Below, piece by piece: positions 46,204-55,409 of a DNA stretch of 60,422 nt (positions are counted from its first letter, which is position 1; each line of letters begins with the position of its first letter). The notes below the pieces were generated by a model. The model did not search any database. It saw only the letters and a list, made by a program, of their open reading frames with translations, and was not told where the DNA came from. Source of the DNA: Methylobacter sp. (GTDB lineage: Bacteria; Pseudomonadota; Gammaproteobacteria; Methylococcales; Methylomonadaceae). The stretch is from NCBI GenBank assembly GCA_024636505.1, contig JAGXGY010000017.1, positions 1 to 60,422 of the forward strand, written 5' to 3'. Both the position numbers and the translations under genes were made by a program.

Positions 46204-48039
46204 TTAGTAAAGCGGTTCGCGATAAAACATCAGGATGATGCCAATCTGAAACAGAGCAGCAACAGAAATAAAACCGGCAATCTTTGCGACTGCCAGGGAT
46301 GGCGGCCGCGCCTTCTCCCGGTAGTCGTCGGCATTCCCTTTGGCGGTCGGAAGTGCCGAAATCGGCAGGGAATCGATGCGGTCGCTTGTTCCCGACAGGC
46401 TTGCGGCATACACACCATCCCTGGCGATCGCCGCGCTTGTTCCCGACAGGCTTGCGGCATACACGCCATCCCTGGCGATATCTTTGTTTGGGTTATCCAA
46501 TTTTAATTCCAGCCAGCGACCACAAGCCAGAATCAGAGAAAAAATTCCCATTGTGGTATGTCCGACCTGGATAAGGAAAGCACTTTTGGCTTGAAAGCCG
46601 ACATGTGAATGGGTCAGTAGCATTAAACCGCCAAAAGCTGCCAGTAGCGGAAAAACAAAGGGGAGCTTGCTGTCCGGTTTTTTTGTTATTCTGGCGCTCA
46701 GTTCCATAATACCGAGCACAAATACCAGTAAAGTGGCAATTCTATGCTGTAACACTTCACCGTTATTAAACGTACTTTCCCAGAAACCTATCGGCCCTAA
46801 TGGCCAGGTTTCTGCGTCGCTACGGAAAAACAGGAATATACCCAGTCCGACAAAGCCCAGCGGCCAGTATTTGAAATGTTCGAATCCGGGTTTCTTAATA
46901 TAAGATAGCATCGCAAAGAAACTCATTACCGTCAGGAAAATACCGGCAATGTTATGGTTATAGTTCGACCATTCGGTTGCCGCCAGCGAAGGCACTTGGC
47001 CGACAATGGCAACACGTCCGGCTTCACCTGCAATTAAATCGGTATGCGTTGGCGAACTTGTTTGGGGAATTTGCGGGATAAAGGTGCCCAAGACTTCCTG
47101 CCAGCTTGCGGTCAGGTTTGGAATGTCGATAGCCGGAGGCTGAGATGCCAAGCTGGCAGCGGTAAATAACAAGGTGACCAGAACAAAAGTTTCCGCTTCA
47201 ATATAATAAGGAACGCGGTTATTCAGTGCATGACTATTGCCGGAAAACCTGAATGTCACAACGGCGCTTTTGTTTAACCAGGCAAAGCCCAAAGCGATAG
47301 CGAGTAAGGTTATTTTTACCAGTAATAAATTGCCGTAGCCGGTACCGATCAAGCCGTTCCAGCTGTCGACGTATTGCCAGGAAATCGGCAAACCCGAGAT
47401 CAGGATTATCGTAACCGAGGCTATGCCGAACGTAGAGAAACGCTTAAGCAATAAAGGCCATAATCGGGCGTCTACCTGATGGCTGCTGCGCAACAGCCAA
47501 AGGTTGAGCAGCTGAAAAACCCCGCCGATCCAGGCCGCCGCAGCCAGCTGATGGATGACTGTCAGCGACATTAATAGTGATTTATTTTCAAAGCGCCCGG
47601 CGCCATGTACCAGCCAGGCGCCGGAAATAATCATCGGCAAAGCGACAATGCCGGCAGTTACCCAGTGCTGTTTGGAAAATGGATTTTTGCTGAGGTATTG
47701 ATAGCAGTATGTCGCTAAAAATACAGTCAGTATCGTGCGTACTATGCCGCCCATGAATTGCGTGGTTTCGGCGAATTCGGGAAACGGTGAGCGCTCAAGG
47801 ACGGCGGTCATTAACCATACTTTAAGGATGATTTTGAAAAGTTGGGCGGCAGCCAGCCAGAAAGCGCCTTTATAAAGAAGAGCGATGGTTTTTTGCAGTA
47901 ATACCGCCGAGTATCCGTCTTGGTATTGCCAGGGACGTAATACAAAAAGCCCCCAGAACAGACTGCCGATTGCTAACGCATAGCAAATCAGGTCAAACCC
48001 ACCAATCAGAGAATCGAGAAAATCAGCTATACCGGCCAT
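46204..48039 (-). CDS. CopD-family copper transport membrane protein
   Basis: The 611-residue protein has a CopD domain (VIHQLAAAAWIGGVFQLLNL, about residues 165-185, then further helices) and an additional C-terminal membrane region. In all about thirteen hydrophobic segments are present. CopD proteins work with the periplasmic CopC to move copper across the inner membrane. Copper matters for particulate methane monooxygenase in methanotrophs, which is a possible reason for its presence. A loop near residues 520-555 is made of two 17-residue repeat units (ARDGVYAASLSGTSAAI), inserted before the last helix. Confidence 0.85.
   Translation of the reverse strand: MAGIADFLDSLIGGFDLICYALAIGSLFWGLFVLRPWQYQDGYSAVLLQKTIALLYKGAFWLAAAQLFKIILKVWLMTAVLERSPFPEFAETTQFMGGIVRTILTVFLATYCYQYLSKNPFSKQHWVTAGIVALPMIISGAWLVHGAGRFENKSLLMSLTVIHQLAAAAWIGGVFQLLNLWLLRSSHQVDARLWPLLLKRFSTFGIASVTIILISGLPISWQYVDSWNGLIGTGYGNLLLVKITLLAIALGFAWLNKSAVVTFRFSGNSHALNNRVPYYIEAETFVLVTLLFTAASLASQPPAIDIPNLTASWQEVLGTFIPQIPQTSSPTHTDLIAGEAGRVAIVGQVPSLAATEWSNYNHNIAGIFLTVMSFFAMLSYIKKPGFEHFKYWPLGFVGLGIFLFFRSDAETWPLGPIGFWESTFNNGEVLQHRIATLLVFVLGIMELSARITKKPDSKLPFVFPLLAAFGGLMLLTHSHVGFQAKSAFLIQVGHTTMGIFSLILACGRWLELKLDNPNKDIARDGVYAASLSGTSAAIARDGVYAASLSGTSDRIDSLPISALPTAKGNADDYREKARPPSLAVAKIAGFISVAALFQIGIILMFYREPLY
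46378..46479 (-). repeat. 51-bp dispersed repeat, two tandem units inside copD
   Basis: Read on the minus strand, unit 1 is 46479-46429 and unit 2 is 46428-46378. They are almost identical and encode ARDGVYAASLSGTS twice. The arms GCCTGT and ACAAGC pair (one mismatch) around CGGGA. GGCGATCGCC forms the junction between units. Confidence 0.9.
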
Positions 48040-48047
48040 TGCGTATT

Positions 48048-48404
48048 TTATTTGAAAACGGAAAAATGAATAAGGTCTTCGGTTAAATGACCATCAGCAG
48101 CAAAGACCTTAAATCTGAGTGCATAGTCACCGGATTCCAGTGCTGGAATCTGGACGATAACTTGGCCTTGTTTGCTGCCGTTGGCGGCTGTTAATAATTG
48201 ATGTTTATCGCCTTTGCTGACCAGGAAAATTTGCGACAAGCCGAGTTCTATCCGAGAATTAAACGACAGTTCGACTTTTGCCGGGCTGTTGGCATGAATA
48301 GGCGCGATTTTCAGAGAATAGTCGGTTATCACCGCATGAGCAACGGCCCAATGAGCTTGACACAATGTTAAGAATAATAAACACATTGAAATAATTTTTT
48401 TCAT
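48048..48404 (-). CDS. copC: CopC-like periplasmic copper-binding protein
   Basis: The 118-residue protein has a signal peptide ending WAVA, so the mature chain starts at His (HAVITDYSLKIAPIHANSPA). An N-terminal His is the copper(II) ligand of CopC proteins, together with the Asp/His in VFAADGHLTEDLIHF near the C-terminus. It is a small beta-barrel copper carrier. It precedes copD by eight bases, the usual partner. Confidence 0.92.
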   Translation of the reverse strand: MKKIISMCLLFLTLCQAHWAVAHAVITDYSLKIAPIHANSPAKVELSFNSRIELGLSQIFLVSKGDKHQLLTAANGSKQGQVIVQIPALESGDYALRFKVFAADGHLTEDLIHFSVFK

Positions 48405-48546
48405 TGTTTTTTTCCAGTTTGTAACTATTTGCAGATGCAGATATTAATAATAGAACACTGATGACGCTGATAATTATGATTAAATAAGATTTTTGTGATT
48501 ATCTGCGGTTATCAGCAGAATCCGCGTTCTATTTCTCTAGCTTTGA

Positions 48547-49932
48547 CTATTTTTTGCCCTTCAAGGCATGGCCGGCCAGGTTCTTGCCTAAGTCCCAAAT
48601 GGAGCCGGGAATTTGATGGGTATCGGCGATGGCTTTATCGAATGAATTGACTATCGTGTCACGGTCTTTTTGCGTTAAGTTTAACGGCGGCAACAGTTTG
48701 ACCACGTTCATGCCGTGCCCGGCGACCTGCGTTAATATGTGGTGCTCTTTAAATAAAGGAATGGTGATCATCTGACAGAATAAGCCTTTATTGGCGGCTT
48801 CCAGCATCGCCCAAGCGGCTTTAAGTTTTAGGCTTTTTGGCGATTGGAATTCAATGGCTATCATCATGCCTTTGCCGCGCGCTTCTTTCAGAAATTCAAA
48901 TTTTCCGGCCATTGCGTTCAGGCTGTCGATAATGTCGGTGCCGACTTTCATGCTGTTTTCTACCAGTTTTTCTTCTTCCATGACATGCAGCGTAGCAAGA
49001 CCGGCGGCCATCGCCATATTGTTTTTGGAAAAGGTGGAACCATGCACGACAGCGCGATCCATGCGGTTATAAACGGTATCCATGATTTTCTGGGTCATGG
49101 CGACCGCACCGACCGGAACAAAACCGCCTGACAGGGCTTTAGCCATGCAAATCATATCGGGTTTGACGTTCCAGTGATCGATAGCCCAGAATTTTCCGGT
49201 ACGGCCTAAGCCGGTCTGGACTTCGTCGGCAACAAACAAGGTGCCGTATTTTTTGCATAAGCGTTCGACTTCCGGCAAATAATGTTCGTCCGGCACATTA
49301 ACGCCTTTGCCCTGAATCGGTTCGACGACAAAAGCGGCAACATCTTTGTTGCTTAGCGCTTTTTCAAGAGCGACAAGATCGTTGAAGGGAATGGCGCTGC
49401 ATCCGGGCAGCAGCGGGCCGAAACCCTCGCGGAAAATATTTTCGCCGTTTAATGACAACGAACCCAGAGTCAGTCCGTGATAGCCGTGTTCGCAAAAGAC
49501 GATTTTTTCGCGTTTGGTGGTGTAGCGGGCAAACTTGATCGCCGCTTCGACAGATTCGGTGCCGGAATTGCAAAAGAACATCTTGTTCAGGTTGTCCGGC
49601 GTGGTTTTCAGGATTTCCTGCGCCAGCAAGCCGCTGAGTACCGACACATCCATTTGTACCAGGTTGGGCAGTTCCAAGGTTAAGGTTTCGGTTAAGGCGC
49701 TGATCACGGCCGGGTGATTACGGCCGATGGCAAACACGCCGAAACCGCTGAGCAAGTCCAGATACTCGGTGCCTTCCTGGTCGTAGAGATATTGTCCTAT
49801 AGCCTTTTTATAATGACGGTCATAACCGATGGTCTTTAACACTCTGACCATTTGATTGTTTAAATGCTGTTCGTGCAGATCAAATTTATCAGTACTGTGT
49901 TGAGAAAAAAGTTCGGCGATGCTGAATGACAT
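48547..49932 (-). CDS. hpnO: HpnO-like aminotransferase (aminobacteriohopanetriol synthesis)
   Basis: I start at MSFSIAELFSQHSTDKFDLH (461 residues), as the upstream frame is not protein-like. It is a class III pyridoxal-phosphate aminotransferase: FFCNSGTESVEAAIKFAR, FVVEPIQGKGV, VADEVQTGLGRTG, and the PLP lysine in MAKALSGGF. Within the hopanoid block the best assignment is HpnO, which aminates the C-35 position of the hopanoid side chain. Ornithine-type aminotransferase is the alternative. It lies 17 bases after hpnN. Confidence 0.85.
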   Translation of the reverse strand: MSFSIAELFSQHSTDKFDLHEQHLNNQMVRVLKTIGYDRHYKKAIGQYLYDQEGTEYLDLLSGFGVFAIGRNHPAVISALTETLTLELPNLVQMDVSVLSGLLAQEILKTTPDNLNKMFFCNSGTESVEAAIKFARYTTKREKIVFCEHGYHGLTLGSLSLNGENIFREGFGPLLPGCSAIPFNDLVALEKALSNKDVAAFVVEPIQGKGVNVPDEHYLPEVERLCKKYGTLFVADEVQTGLGRTGKFWAIDHWNVKPDMICMAKALSGGFVPVGAVAMTQKIMDTVYNRMDRAVVHGSTFSKNNMAMAAGLATLHVMEEEKLVENSMKVGTDIIDSLNAMAGKFEFLKEARGKGMMIAIEFQSPKSLKLKAAWAMLEAANKGLFCQMITIPLFKEHHILTQVAGHGMNVVKLLPPLNLTQKDRDTIVNSFDKAIADTHQIPGSIWDLGKNLAGHALKGKK

Positions 49933-49949
49933 TAGATACCTCAAAAAAA

Positions 49950-52580
49950 TTAAATGCTTTTGCCGCTGAAAGCAGGCAGGACTATTAAAGAACACATCAC
50001 TGTGAAAGTAAGGCCTATGGCCAAAAGTAAACCCATGCTGGCCATGCCCTGATGCGCAGTAAAAGCCAGGCTGGAAAAGCTGCATAAGGTCGTTACGGAG
50101 CTGAAAATAATGCCTCGGCTGGTGCTGCTTTGCAGTAAATTTTCATCCTTGCCTGTAGAGTGGTGCCTGTGCATGATCAGGATGCTGCTATCGATACCCA
50201 TGCCCAGTAGTAACGGCAGGGCGATGATGTTGGCGAAATTGAATGGATTATCCAGTAATACGTTAGTTGCACCGGTTAGCAATGCGGCCAGTAATAATGG
50301 CATGATAACCAGCAAGGTTTTTCTAACGCTTCTGTACATCAGTAATAATAACATCACAATAGCAATCAAAGCACCACTAAAGGCTTGAATAAATGCCTCG
50401 ACTACCGCGTCACCGCCAGCCTGATTGAAGATGGGCAGACCGGTGGTGTTTTTGTTAATGGCCTGCACCTGGGTAACAAATTCCTCCAAATTTTCAGGAG
50501 TGTTCTGGTTTTTTTCAGGTGTGATCAGGACTCTGTACAGACCGTCAGCACTGACCCAGTGAGCGCTGATGTAGCTCGGTAAATCTTTCAGCCCAAAAGG
50601 CACAGCCGTCAGGCTGGTTCGGAGTCGTTCCAGGGTAAACGGCAGTAGACCCAAAATATTTTTTTCCAGTTGTATGTAGCCGGCTGTTGGCGTTTGAGTA
50701 GCGTCCGTCTGTTTCATGAACGCTTCGATACGCTGATGTAATTGCTCTAAAATTTGTTGCGGTACATCAGGCGATTTTTCAAGAATGACTTTTTTCAGTA
50801 TTTCATTAAATGTAATCAAAGCGGCCTGCTGACTGGTGCTATTGAGGGTGTCATCAAAATTGTCAAGTTGCCCGCCCAGCATCAAGTTCAAATCGTCAAT
50901 AGTATTCAGTTTCTGTTTCTGATCAAGAGCCACAAAACTTGCCAAGGTGATGACTTCATGCACAGATGACAACTGCTCCAGTTGCATGGTCATTTTATCG
51001 GCAGCTTCCGGATTGTTTGCCAATGCGGTCAGGGCAAACGGGGATTCGGTTTTGGACTTTAATAATTCTTTAATGGTTGAAACCGATTCGCTGTTCGGGT
51101 CTCTGAGATTAATCGGGTTGTTATCAAAGGTAAGCTGGGTTAATACAAAGCAGGCACCGATGCCCAGCAATAAAGAGACCACTTTGATGCCGGTTGCAAA
51201 ACGAAAAGGGAAGGCGATGATAAATGCCGAGCTTAATGGTGAGCGGATCGGCTGAACATCATTGACTGGAAAAATGCAAAATAAGGCCGGCAATACGGTC
51301 AGTGAAATTATCAGGCCGATAAAAATACCTCCGCCTGAAATAATGCCTAATTCGGATACGCCCGCATAATCGGTCGGTATAAAGGCAAGAAAACCAATTG
51401 CTGTGGACAGGGCGCACAAGAGCAACGAAGAGCCGACATCGCGGATACTGACCAGGATGGCTTTGCTATTGGGCAGGCCTGTTGCTCTGCCTTCGCGGTA
51501 ATGCAGGCAGATATGTATCGCGTAATCCACCCCCAGTCCGATATATAAACAGGCAAAGGCAATGGAGATGACATTTAAATGCCCTACGCTGATAGCGGCA
51601 AAACCGGCGGTAAAGATCAAGCCCATGATCAGAGCCAAAGAGGTGGCGATCAGTAGTTTTATTGAACGCAGGGCTATCCATTGAATGACACAGACTAAAA
51701 TCAGTGACAACAAGCCGGCAAAAGCTGCGCCTTTGCCGACGCTCTCAAGTTCTTCGTGTTCCAGTGCAGTCTCGCCGGTTATCCGTATGCTCAGTGACGG
51801 GTTTTCAGCCATGATGGCGCGACTGATTTCCCGCGCTGCCGACAGCGCGACATCGGCAGGCAGCATTTCATCAAAATGCATTTTAGGCTTGGCGATGACG
51901 ATAGTCCGGTTGAATTTGGTCTGTGCTCCTGCATCTTTGTAGTCGTCGGTATTGGGTTTGTTCTCGGCCAATATGTTTTGCCAGGATAAATAGCGTGTTT
52001 GACCGCTTAACTGATTTTTGAGGCTTTTGTCGATGGCAGTGAGTATCGGGTTTAAATCCATAGGCAGGCTATTGTCATGCCGGTTAAGCGCCTGGCCGAT
52101 AATGCCGAGCAGGCCTTCAAGATGATAATTCTGAGCCAGGTGGCCGATAAAGGGTTGGGCGTCGGTGAGTTTTTTGGCTAAGTCATCCAGGTCATGCTGA
52201 TCGAGATAAAGCAGGGCCTGTTGCTTGAAAAAATCATTATCAGTGGGGATATAGACGGAGTCGAAACGGTCTTTGGCATTATCTAACTGTTGGGCAAGTT
52301 TGCCGGCAGCTTGGGAGGTTTCTTCCGGTGTTGCGGCATCAACCACAAAAATAATGGTATTGGCATCTTGAGGAAATGCCTGATTTAAACGGGCCTGATT
52401 TTGCTGGAAAGGCAAGTCGGGAGATAACATTTCAGCAGTGTTGGTGTTAATCTCCAGATTTTTAAGGGTGTAGGGCAAGGTTGCGCCGCACAGTAATAGC
52501 GACAGCAATAACAGCGTCCACGGATAATGGATGATTTGTCGTTCGCACCAGCTAATAAGGGTGTTGGAAAAAGATGACAT
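49950..52580 (-). CDS. hpnN: HpnN, hopanoid-associated RND transporter
   Basis: The 876-residue protein has two halves, each with one plus five membrane helices and a large periplasmic loop, the MMPL/RND plan. Segments include ILVCVIQWIALRSIKLLI, CLYIGLGVDYAIHICLHYRE and LPLLLGMGIDSSILIMHRHH. In Rhodopseudomonas HpnN shuttles hopanoids from the inner to the outer membrane. The Asp residues in the GLGVDYAIH and GMGIDSSIL motifs would drive proton coupling. It is flanked by hpnG and hpnO. Confidence 0.92.
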   Translation of the reverse strand: MSSFSNTLISWCERQIIHYPWTLLLLSLLLCGATLPYTLKNLEINTNTAEMLSPDLPFQQNQARLNQAFPQDANTIIFVVDAATPEETSQAAGKLAQQLDNAKDRFDSVYIPTDNDFFKQQALLYLDQHDLDDLAKKLTDAQPFIGHLAQNYHLEGLLGIIGQALNRHDNSLPMDLNPILTAIDKSLKNQLSGQTRYLSWQNILAENKPNTDDYKDAGAQTKFNRTIVIAKPKMHFDEMLPADVALSAAREISRAIMAENPSLSIRITGETALEHEELESVGKGAAFAGLLSLILVCVIQWIALRSIKLLIATSLALIMGLIFTAGFAAISVGHLNVISIAFACLYIGLGVDYAIHICLHYREGRATGLPNSKAILVSIRDVGSSLLLCALSTAIGFLAFIPTDYAGVSELGIISGGGIFIGLIISLTVLPALFCIFPVNDVQPIRSPLSSAFIIAFPFRFATGIKVVSLLLGIGACFVLTQLTFDNNPINLRDPNSESVSTIKELLKSKTESPFALTALANNPEAADKMTMQLEQLSSVHEVITLASFVALDQKQKLNTIDDLNLMLGGQLDNFDDTLNSTSQQAALITFNEILKKVILEKSPDVPQQILEQLHQRIEAFMKQTDATQTPTAGYIQLEKNILGLLPFTLERLRTSLTAVPFGLKDLPSYISAHWVSADGLYRVLITPEKNQNTPENLEEFVTQVQAINKNTTGLPIFNQAGGDAVVEAFIQAFSGALIAIVMLLLLMYRSVRKTLLVIMPLLLAALLTGATNVLLDNPFNFANIIALPLLLGMGIDSSILIMHRHHSTGKDENLLQSSTSRGIIFSSVTTLCSFSSLAFTAHQGMASMGLLLAIGLTFTVMCSLIVLPAFSGKSI

Positions 52581-52588
52581 GCTGCTTA

Positions 52589-53305
52589 TTAGCCTTGGTT
52601 TGCTAGTGCGGTCACATTGTTGAGTTGAGCGGCGATCAATTTTAACGTGTTTTTTGCGGCATTGAAATGCAGACCAAGTTTTATCAGTCCTGGCAGTTCA
52701 GCAGGGTGTCGTGTGACATATAACAACAGTTGACTTAAAACAATGTCGCCTTGATTATTAAGCGAATGATTGATAGCTTTGGGTAAATCCATAGCGACAG
52801 GATCGGCAATAGCCCTAATGGCTAAAAAAGGCAGATTGCTTTGTCGGGCAACTTTGGCTATCGCGACGGTTTCCATGTCCAATGCAACGGCACCGGTTTT
52901 GGTGTGTAGATGCTTTTTATCTTGGGCGGCAGCTACGATATTGTTACTTTCAGCCAAACTGCCGGTATGGACTTTGAGTGTATTCGACAGCAGATTTTTG
53001 GTGTAACGGTGCCAGTCAGAGCGAATGGAAATTTGCGTATTATCGGAAGCTATTAAGTTATCTGCCAAGATCAGATCGCCCGGTTTTAATGTTTCGCTGA
53101 GGGCGGCGGCGCACCCCCAGCTGATCAAACGGGTTGCATTTTGTGCAATCAATAATTCAGATGCTTTTCGTGCATTGTCGGCTCCTGCGCCGGAATAAGC
53201 GAGCACGATAGTATCGCTTATAAAAACAAAACTCCCTTTGTCAATCTTTTTTGAGGTCAGGGTGCTGAGTTCTTCCGGTAAGGCAATAATAATGCCGGTA
53301 ATCAC
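52589..53305 (-). CDS. hpnG: HpnG, hopanoid-associated nucleoside phosphorylase-like enzyme
   Basis: The 238-residue protein starts with GTG overlapping the shc stop (GTGA). It belongs to the nucleoside phosphorylase/hydrolase superfamily: YSGAGADNARKASELLI, LISWGCAAALSETLKPGDLI, DMETVAIAKVARQSNLPFL and IRAIADPVAMDLP. In the pathway HpnG removes adenine from adenosylhopane made by HpnH. The ribosome entry region of hpnG lies right next to the 51-bp repeat. Confidence 0.92.
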   Translation of the reverse strand: MITGIIIALPEELSTLTSKKIDKGSFVFISDTIVLAYSGAGADNARKASELLIAQNATRLISWGCAAALSETLKPGDLILADNLIASDNTQISIRSDWHRYTKNLLSNTLKVHTGSLAESNNIVAAAQDKKHLHTKTGAVALDMETVAIAKVARQSNLPFLAIRAIADPVAMDLPKAINHSLNNQGDIVLSQLLLYVTRHPAELPGLIKLGLHFNAAKNTLKLIAAQLNNVTALANQG

Positions 53306-55398
53306 TCTTTATCGCCAGGGATGGTGTGTATGCCGCAAGCCGGTAGGGAACCGGCGTGGCGATCGCCAGGGATGGTGTGTATGTCGCAAGCCGCCAGAGA
53401 GTCGGTGCGGCGGTAGCCAGCGACTGCGTGTATGCCGATTGTAGGGACTCCCGGTTGGTCGCCATTGAGCTCATTACGGTAACGCGCTAATGCCCAAAGC
53501 GGGAAGAATTTGTCGTAACCGTGATATTTAAGATAAAAAACTTTAGGAAAGCCGGGTGCGGTAAAGCATTCGTCATTCCATACACCATCAGCTTGCTGGT
53601 TGCGCAAGATAAAATCGATACCTGCTTTGACTTCGGGGCTGTGCGCCTCGCCGGCAGCCATGAGCCCTAAAACCGCCCAAGCCGTTTGGAATGCAGTGCT
53701 AAAGTGATATTTTCCACTGTGGTCGGCATCGTGATAGCTGTAGTTGTCTTCGCCCCAGCCGCCGTCACCACGCTGTACGCTTTTCAGCCATATTGCGGCT
53801 TTGGTGTACAGTGGATCATTTTTAGGCAGACTGGTTTGCTCAAGTCCAAGTAATACCGACCAGGTGCCGTAGATGTAGTTGGTTCCCCAGCGGCCAAACC
53901 AGGAACCGTCTTGTTCCTGTTCACTGCGGATATAGTCGATAGTGCGTTCTAATGCAGGCAAATATTCATCGTGATTTTGAGCTACTCTAGCCATTAGCAT
54001 CGCACAGCGTGCGCTGACATCGGAAGTAGGCGGATCTAATAATGCGCCATGGTCGGCAAAGGGGATTTCGTTCAAGTAATAGTCGGTATTATCGACATCG
54101 AATGCCCCGTAACCGCCGTTTTTGGACTGCATGCCGACTACCCAACGGGTAGCGCGATGTATCGATTCATTAAGGTGGGGCAAGTTTGATTCCGCCATCG
54201 CGAAAGCAACAACTGCCGTGTCATCGACATCGGGGTAATGCGGGTTTTCAAATTGAAATGCCCAGCCGCCACCGGCTAAATCAGGCTTGGAAATTCTCCA
54301 ATCACCCGGTTCGTCAGACAGTTGCTTGCTTTTAAGCCAGTCGTAGGCGCGAGTCAAACTTTGACGGTTACCTATCTTGTCGGATTCCTGTAAAGCCAAT
54401 GCGGCAAGGGCGGTATCCCAAACCGGCGACAAGCACGGTTGGCAATAGGCATCATGCTCATTGATGACCAGTAATTTGTCGATGGCTTTACGTGCGGTAA
54501 TCATCAACTCATGATCTTTAGGCATGTCAAGCAGCAGTAACGCTTCGTAAGCGGCCATCATGGCCGGAGAAATTCCACCCAGGCCGTCTTCGCCGTTCAG
54601 TCGTTCGATAACCCAGTCTTTGGCTTTTTCGATGGCCAGATTGTGCAGTTTTTTTGGAATTAACGGCCGTGTTGCTTTACCCAGTTTATCCAGGGCCAGA
54701 AAAATTTTATTTAATGTTGTCCCTTCAGGAAAATAGTGCTGCTCTTCATCCGGGTGGGTAGTGAACAGTTCCAGGATATCAATATTGTTGGGGTTTTTGG
54801 CGGTCGCTTTTAAAGTGCAAAGAATAAACAGTGGCACCATAACGGTTCTTGACCAGTAGGATACTTTATCCAAATGGAAAGGAAACCAGCTGGGAAACAG
54901 CATGATTTCAACAGGAATATAGGGAACGCCGCGCCACGGTAATTGCTTGAAGGTTGCCAGGGCAATACGGGTAAACACATTGGCTTTTGCCGCACCACCC
55001 TGGCTGAGGATGTAATGTCTTAATCGGACCATATGCGATGCGTCGACAGCATCGCCAGCCAGTTTTAAGGCGAAGTAGGCTTTAACGCTGCAACTAAGGT
55101 CGCCCGCACCGCCGGTAAATAGCGGGTAACTGCCGTTTTCAGTTTGACGGGATCTGAGATAGTTGGCGATCTTGCCCTGTAGCGGCCGATTGATTTCACC
55201 CAGGTAGTGCATCATCATGATGTATTCTGAGGGGATTGAACAGTCTGCTTCGAGTTCGAATACCCAATAACCGTCTTTATCCTGTAGGCTTAATAATTTA
55301 TCCTGAGCTTTATTGATGGCGCGATTAAGATCAGCGGTGTAGTGATTAACAGTATTCGAGGTACCGGCATTTATCTCTGAATTGGCTTCGTTAAACAT
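53302..55398 (-). CDS. shc: Squalene-hopene cyclase, with a repeat-derived C-terminal tail
   Basis: The 698-residue enzyme has the acid motif DVDDTAVVAF, which protonates squalene, and several QW repeats such as KDGYWVFELEADC, QSKNGGYGAFDVD and QEQDGSWFGRWG. It cyclises squalene to hopene at the inner membrane. The family normally ends just after FFPLWALARYR (near residue 642). About 50 more residues here are encoded by three antisense 51-bp repeat units (for instance ACDIHTIPGDRHAGSLPACG). The overlap with hpnG is retained. Confidence 0.97.
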   Translation of the reverse strand: MFNEANSEINAGTSNTVNHYTADLNRAINKAQDKLLSLQDKDGYWVFELEADCSIPSEYIMMMHYLGEINRPLQGKIANYLRSRQTENGSYPLFTGGAGDLSCSVKAYFALKLAGDAVDASHMVRLRHYILSQGGAAKANVFTRIALATFKQLPWRGVPYIPVEIMLFPSWFPFHLDKVSYWSRTVMVPLFILCTLKATAKNPNNIDILELFTTHPDEEQHYFPEGTTLNKIFLALDKLGKATRPLIPKKLHNLAIEKAKDWVIERLNGEDGLGGISPAMMAAYEALLLLDMPKDHELMITARKAIDKLLVINEHDAYCQPCLSPVWDTALAALALQESDKIGNRQSLTRAYDWLKSKQLSDEPGDWRISKPDLAGGGWAFQFENPHYPDVDDTAVVAFAMAESNLPHLNESIHRATRWVVGMQSKNGGYGAFDVDNTDYYLNEIPFADHGALLDPPTSDVSARCAMLMARVAQNHDEYLPALERTIDYIRSEQEQDGSWFGRWGTNYIYGTWSVLLGLEQTSLPKNDPLYTKAAIWLKSVQRGDGGWGEDNYSYHDADHSGKYHFSTAFQTAWAVLGLMAAGEAHSPEVKAGIDFILRNQQADGVWNDECFTAPGFPKVFYLKYHGYDKFFPLWALARYRNELNGDQPGVPTIGIHAVAGYRRTDSLAACDIHTIPGDRHAGSLPACGIHTIPGDKE
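53311..53463 (+). repeat. 51-bp dispersed repeat, three tandem units at the 3' end of shc (antisense)
   Basis: Units are 53311-53361, 53362-53412 and 53413-53463, oriented on the plus strand against the gene. The first two carry the ATCGCCAGGGATGGTGTGTA core; the third has diverged. In unit 1 GCCGGT and ACCGGC pair around AGGGA. In unit 2 CCGCC and GTCGG pair at four of five positions. The third lacks a clear stem. Confidence 0.9.
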
Positions 55399-55409
55399 GG
55401 GTGGCGTCC

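Noticed and set aside
48547..49932. Ornithine aminotransferase as the identity of the class III aminotransferase
   Set aside because: The fold fits, but its place 17 bases after hpnN in the hopanoid operon makes HpnO the better call.
53311..53463. The three 51-bp units as a CRISPR array
   Set aside because: The units are contiguous without unique spacers, are partly inside shc and occur in other genes as well. No cas genes are present.
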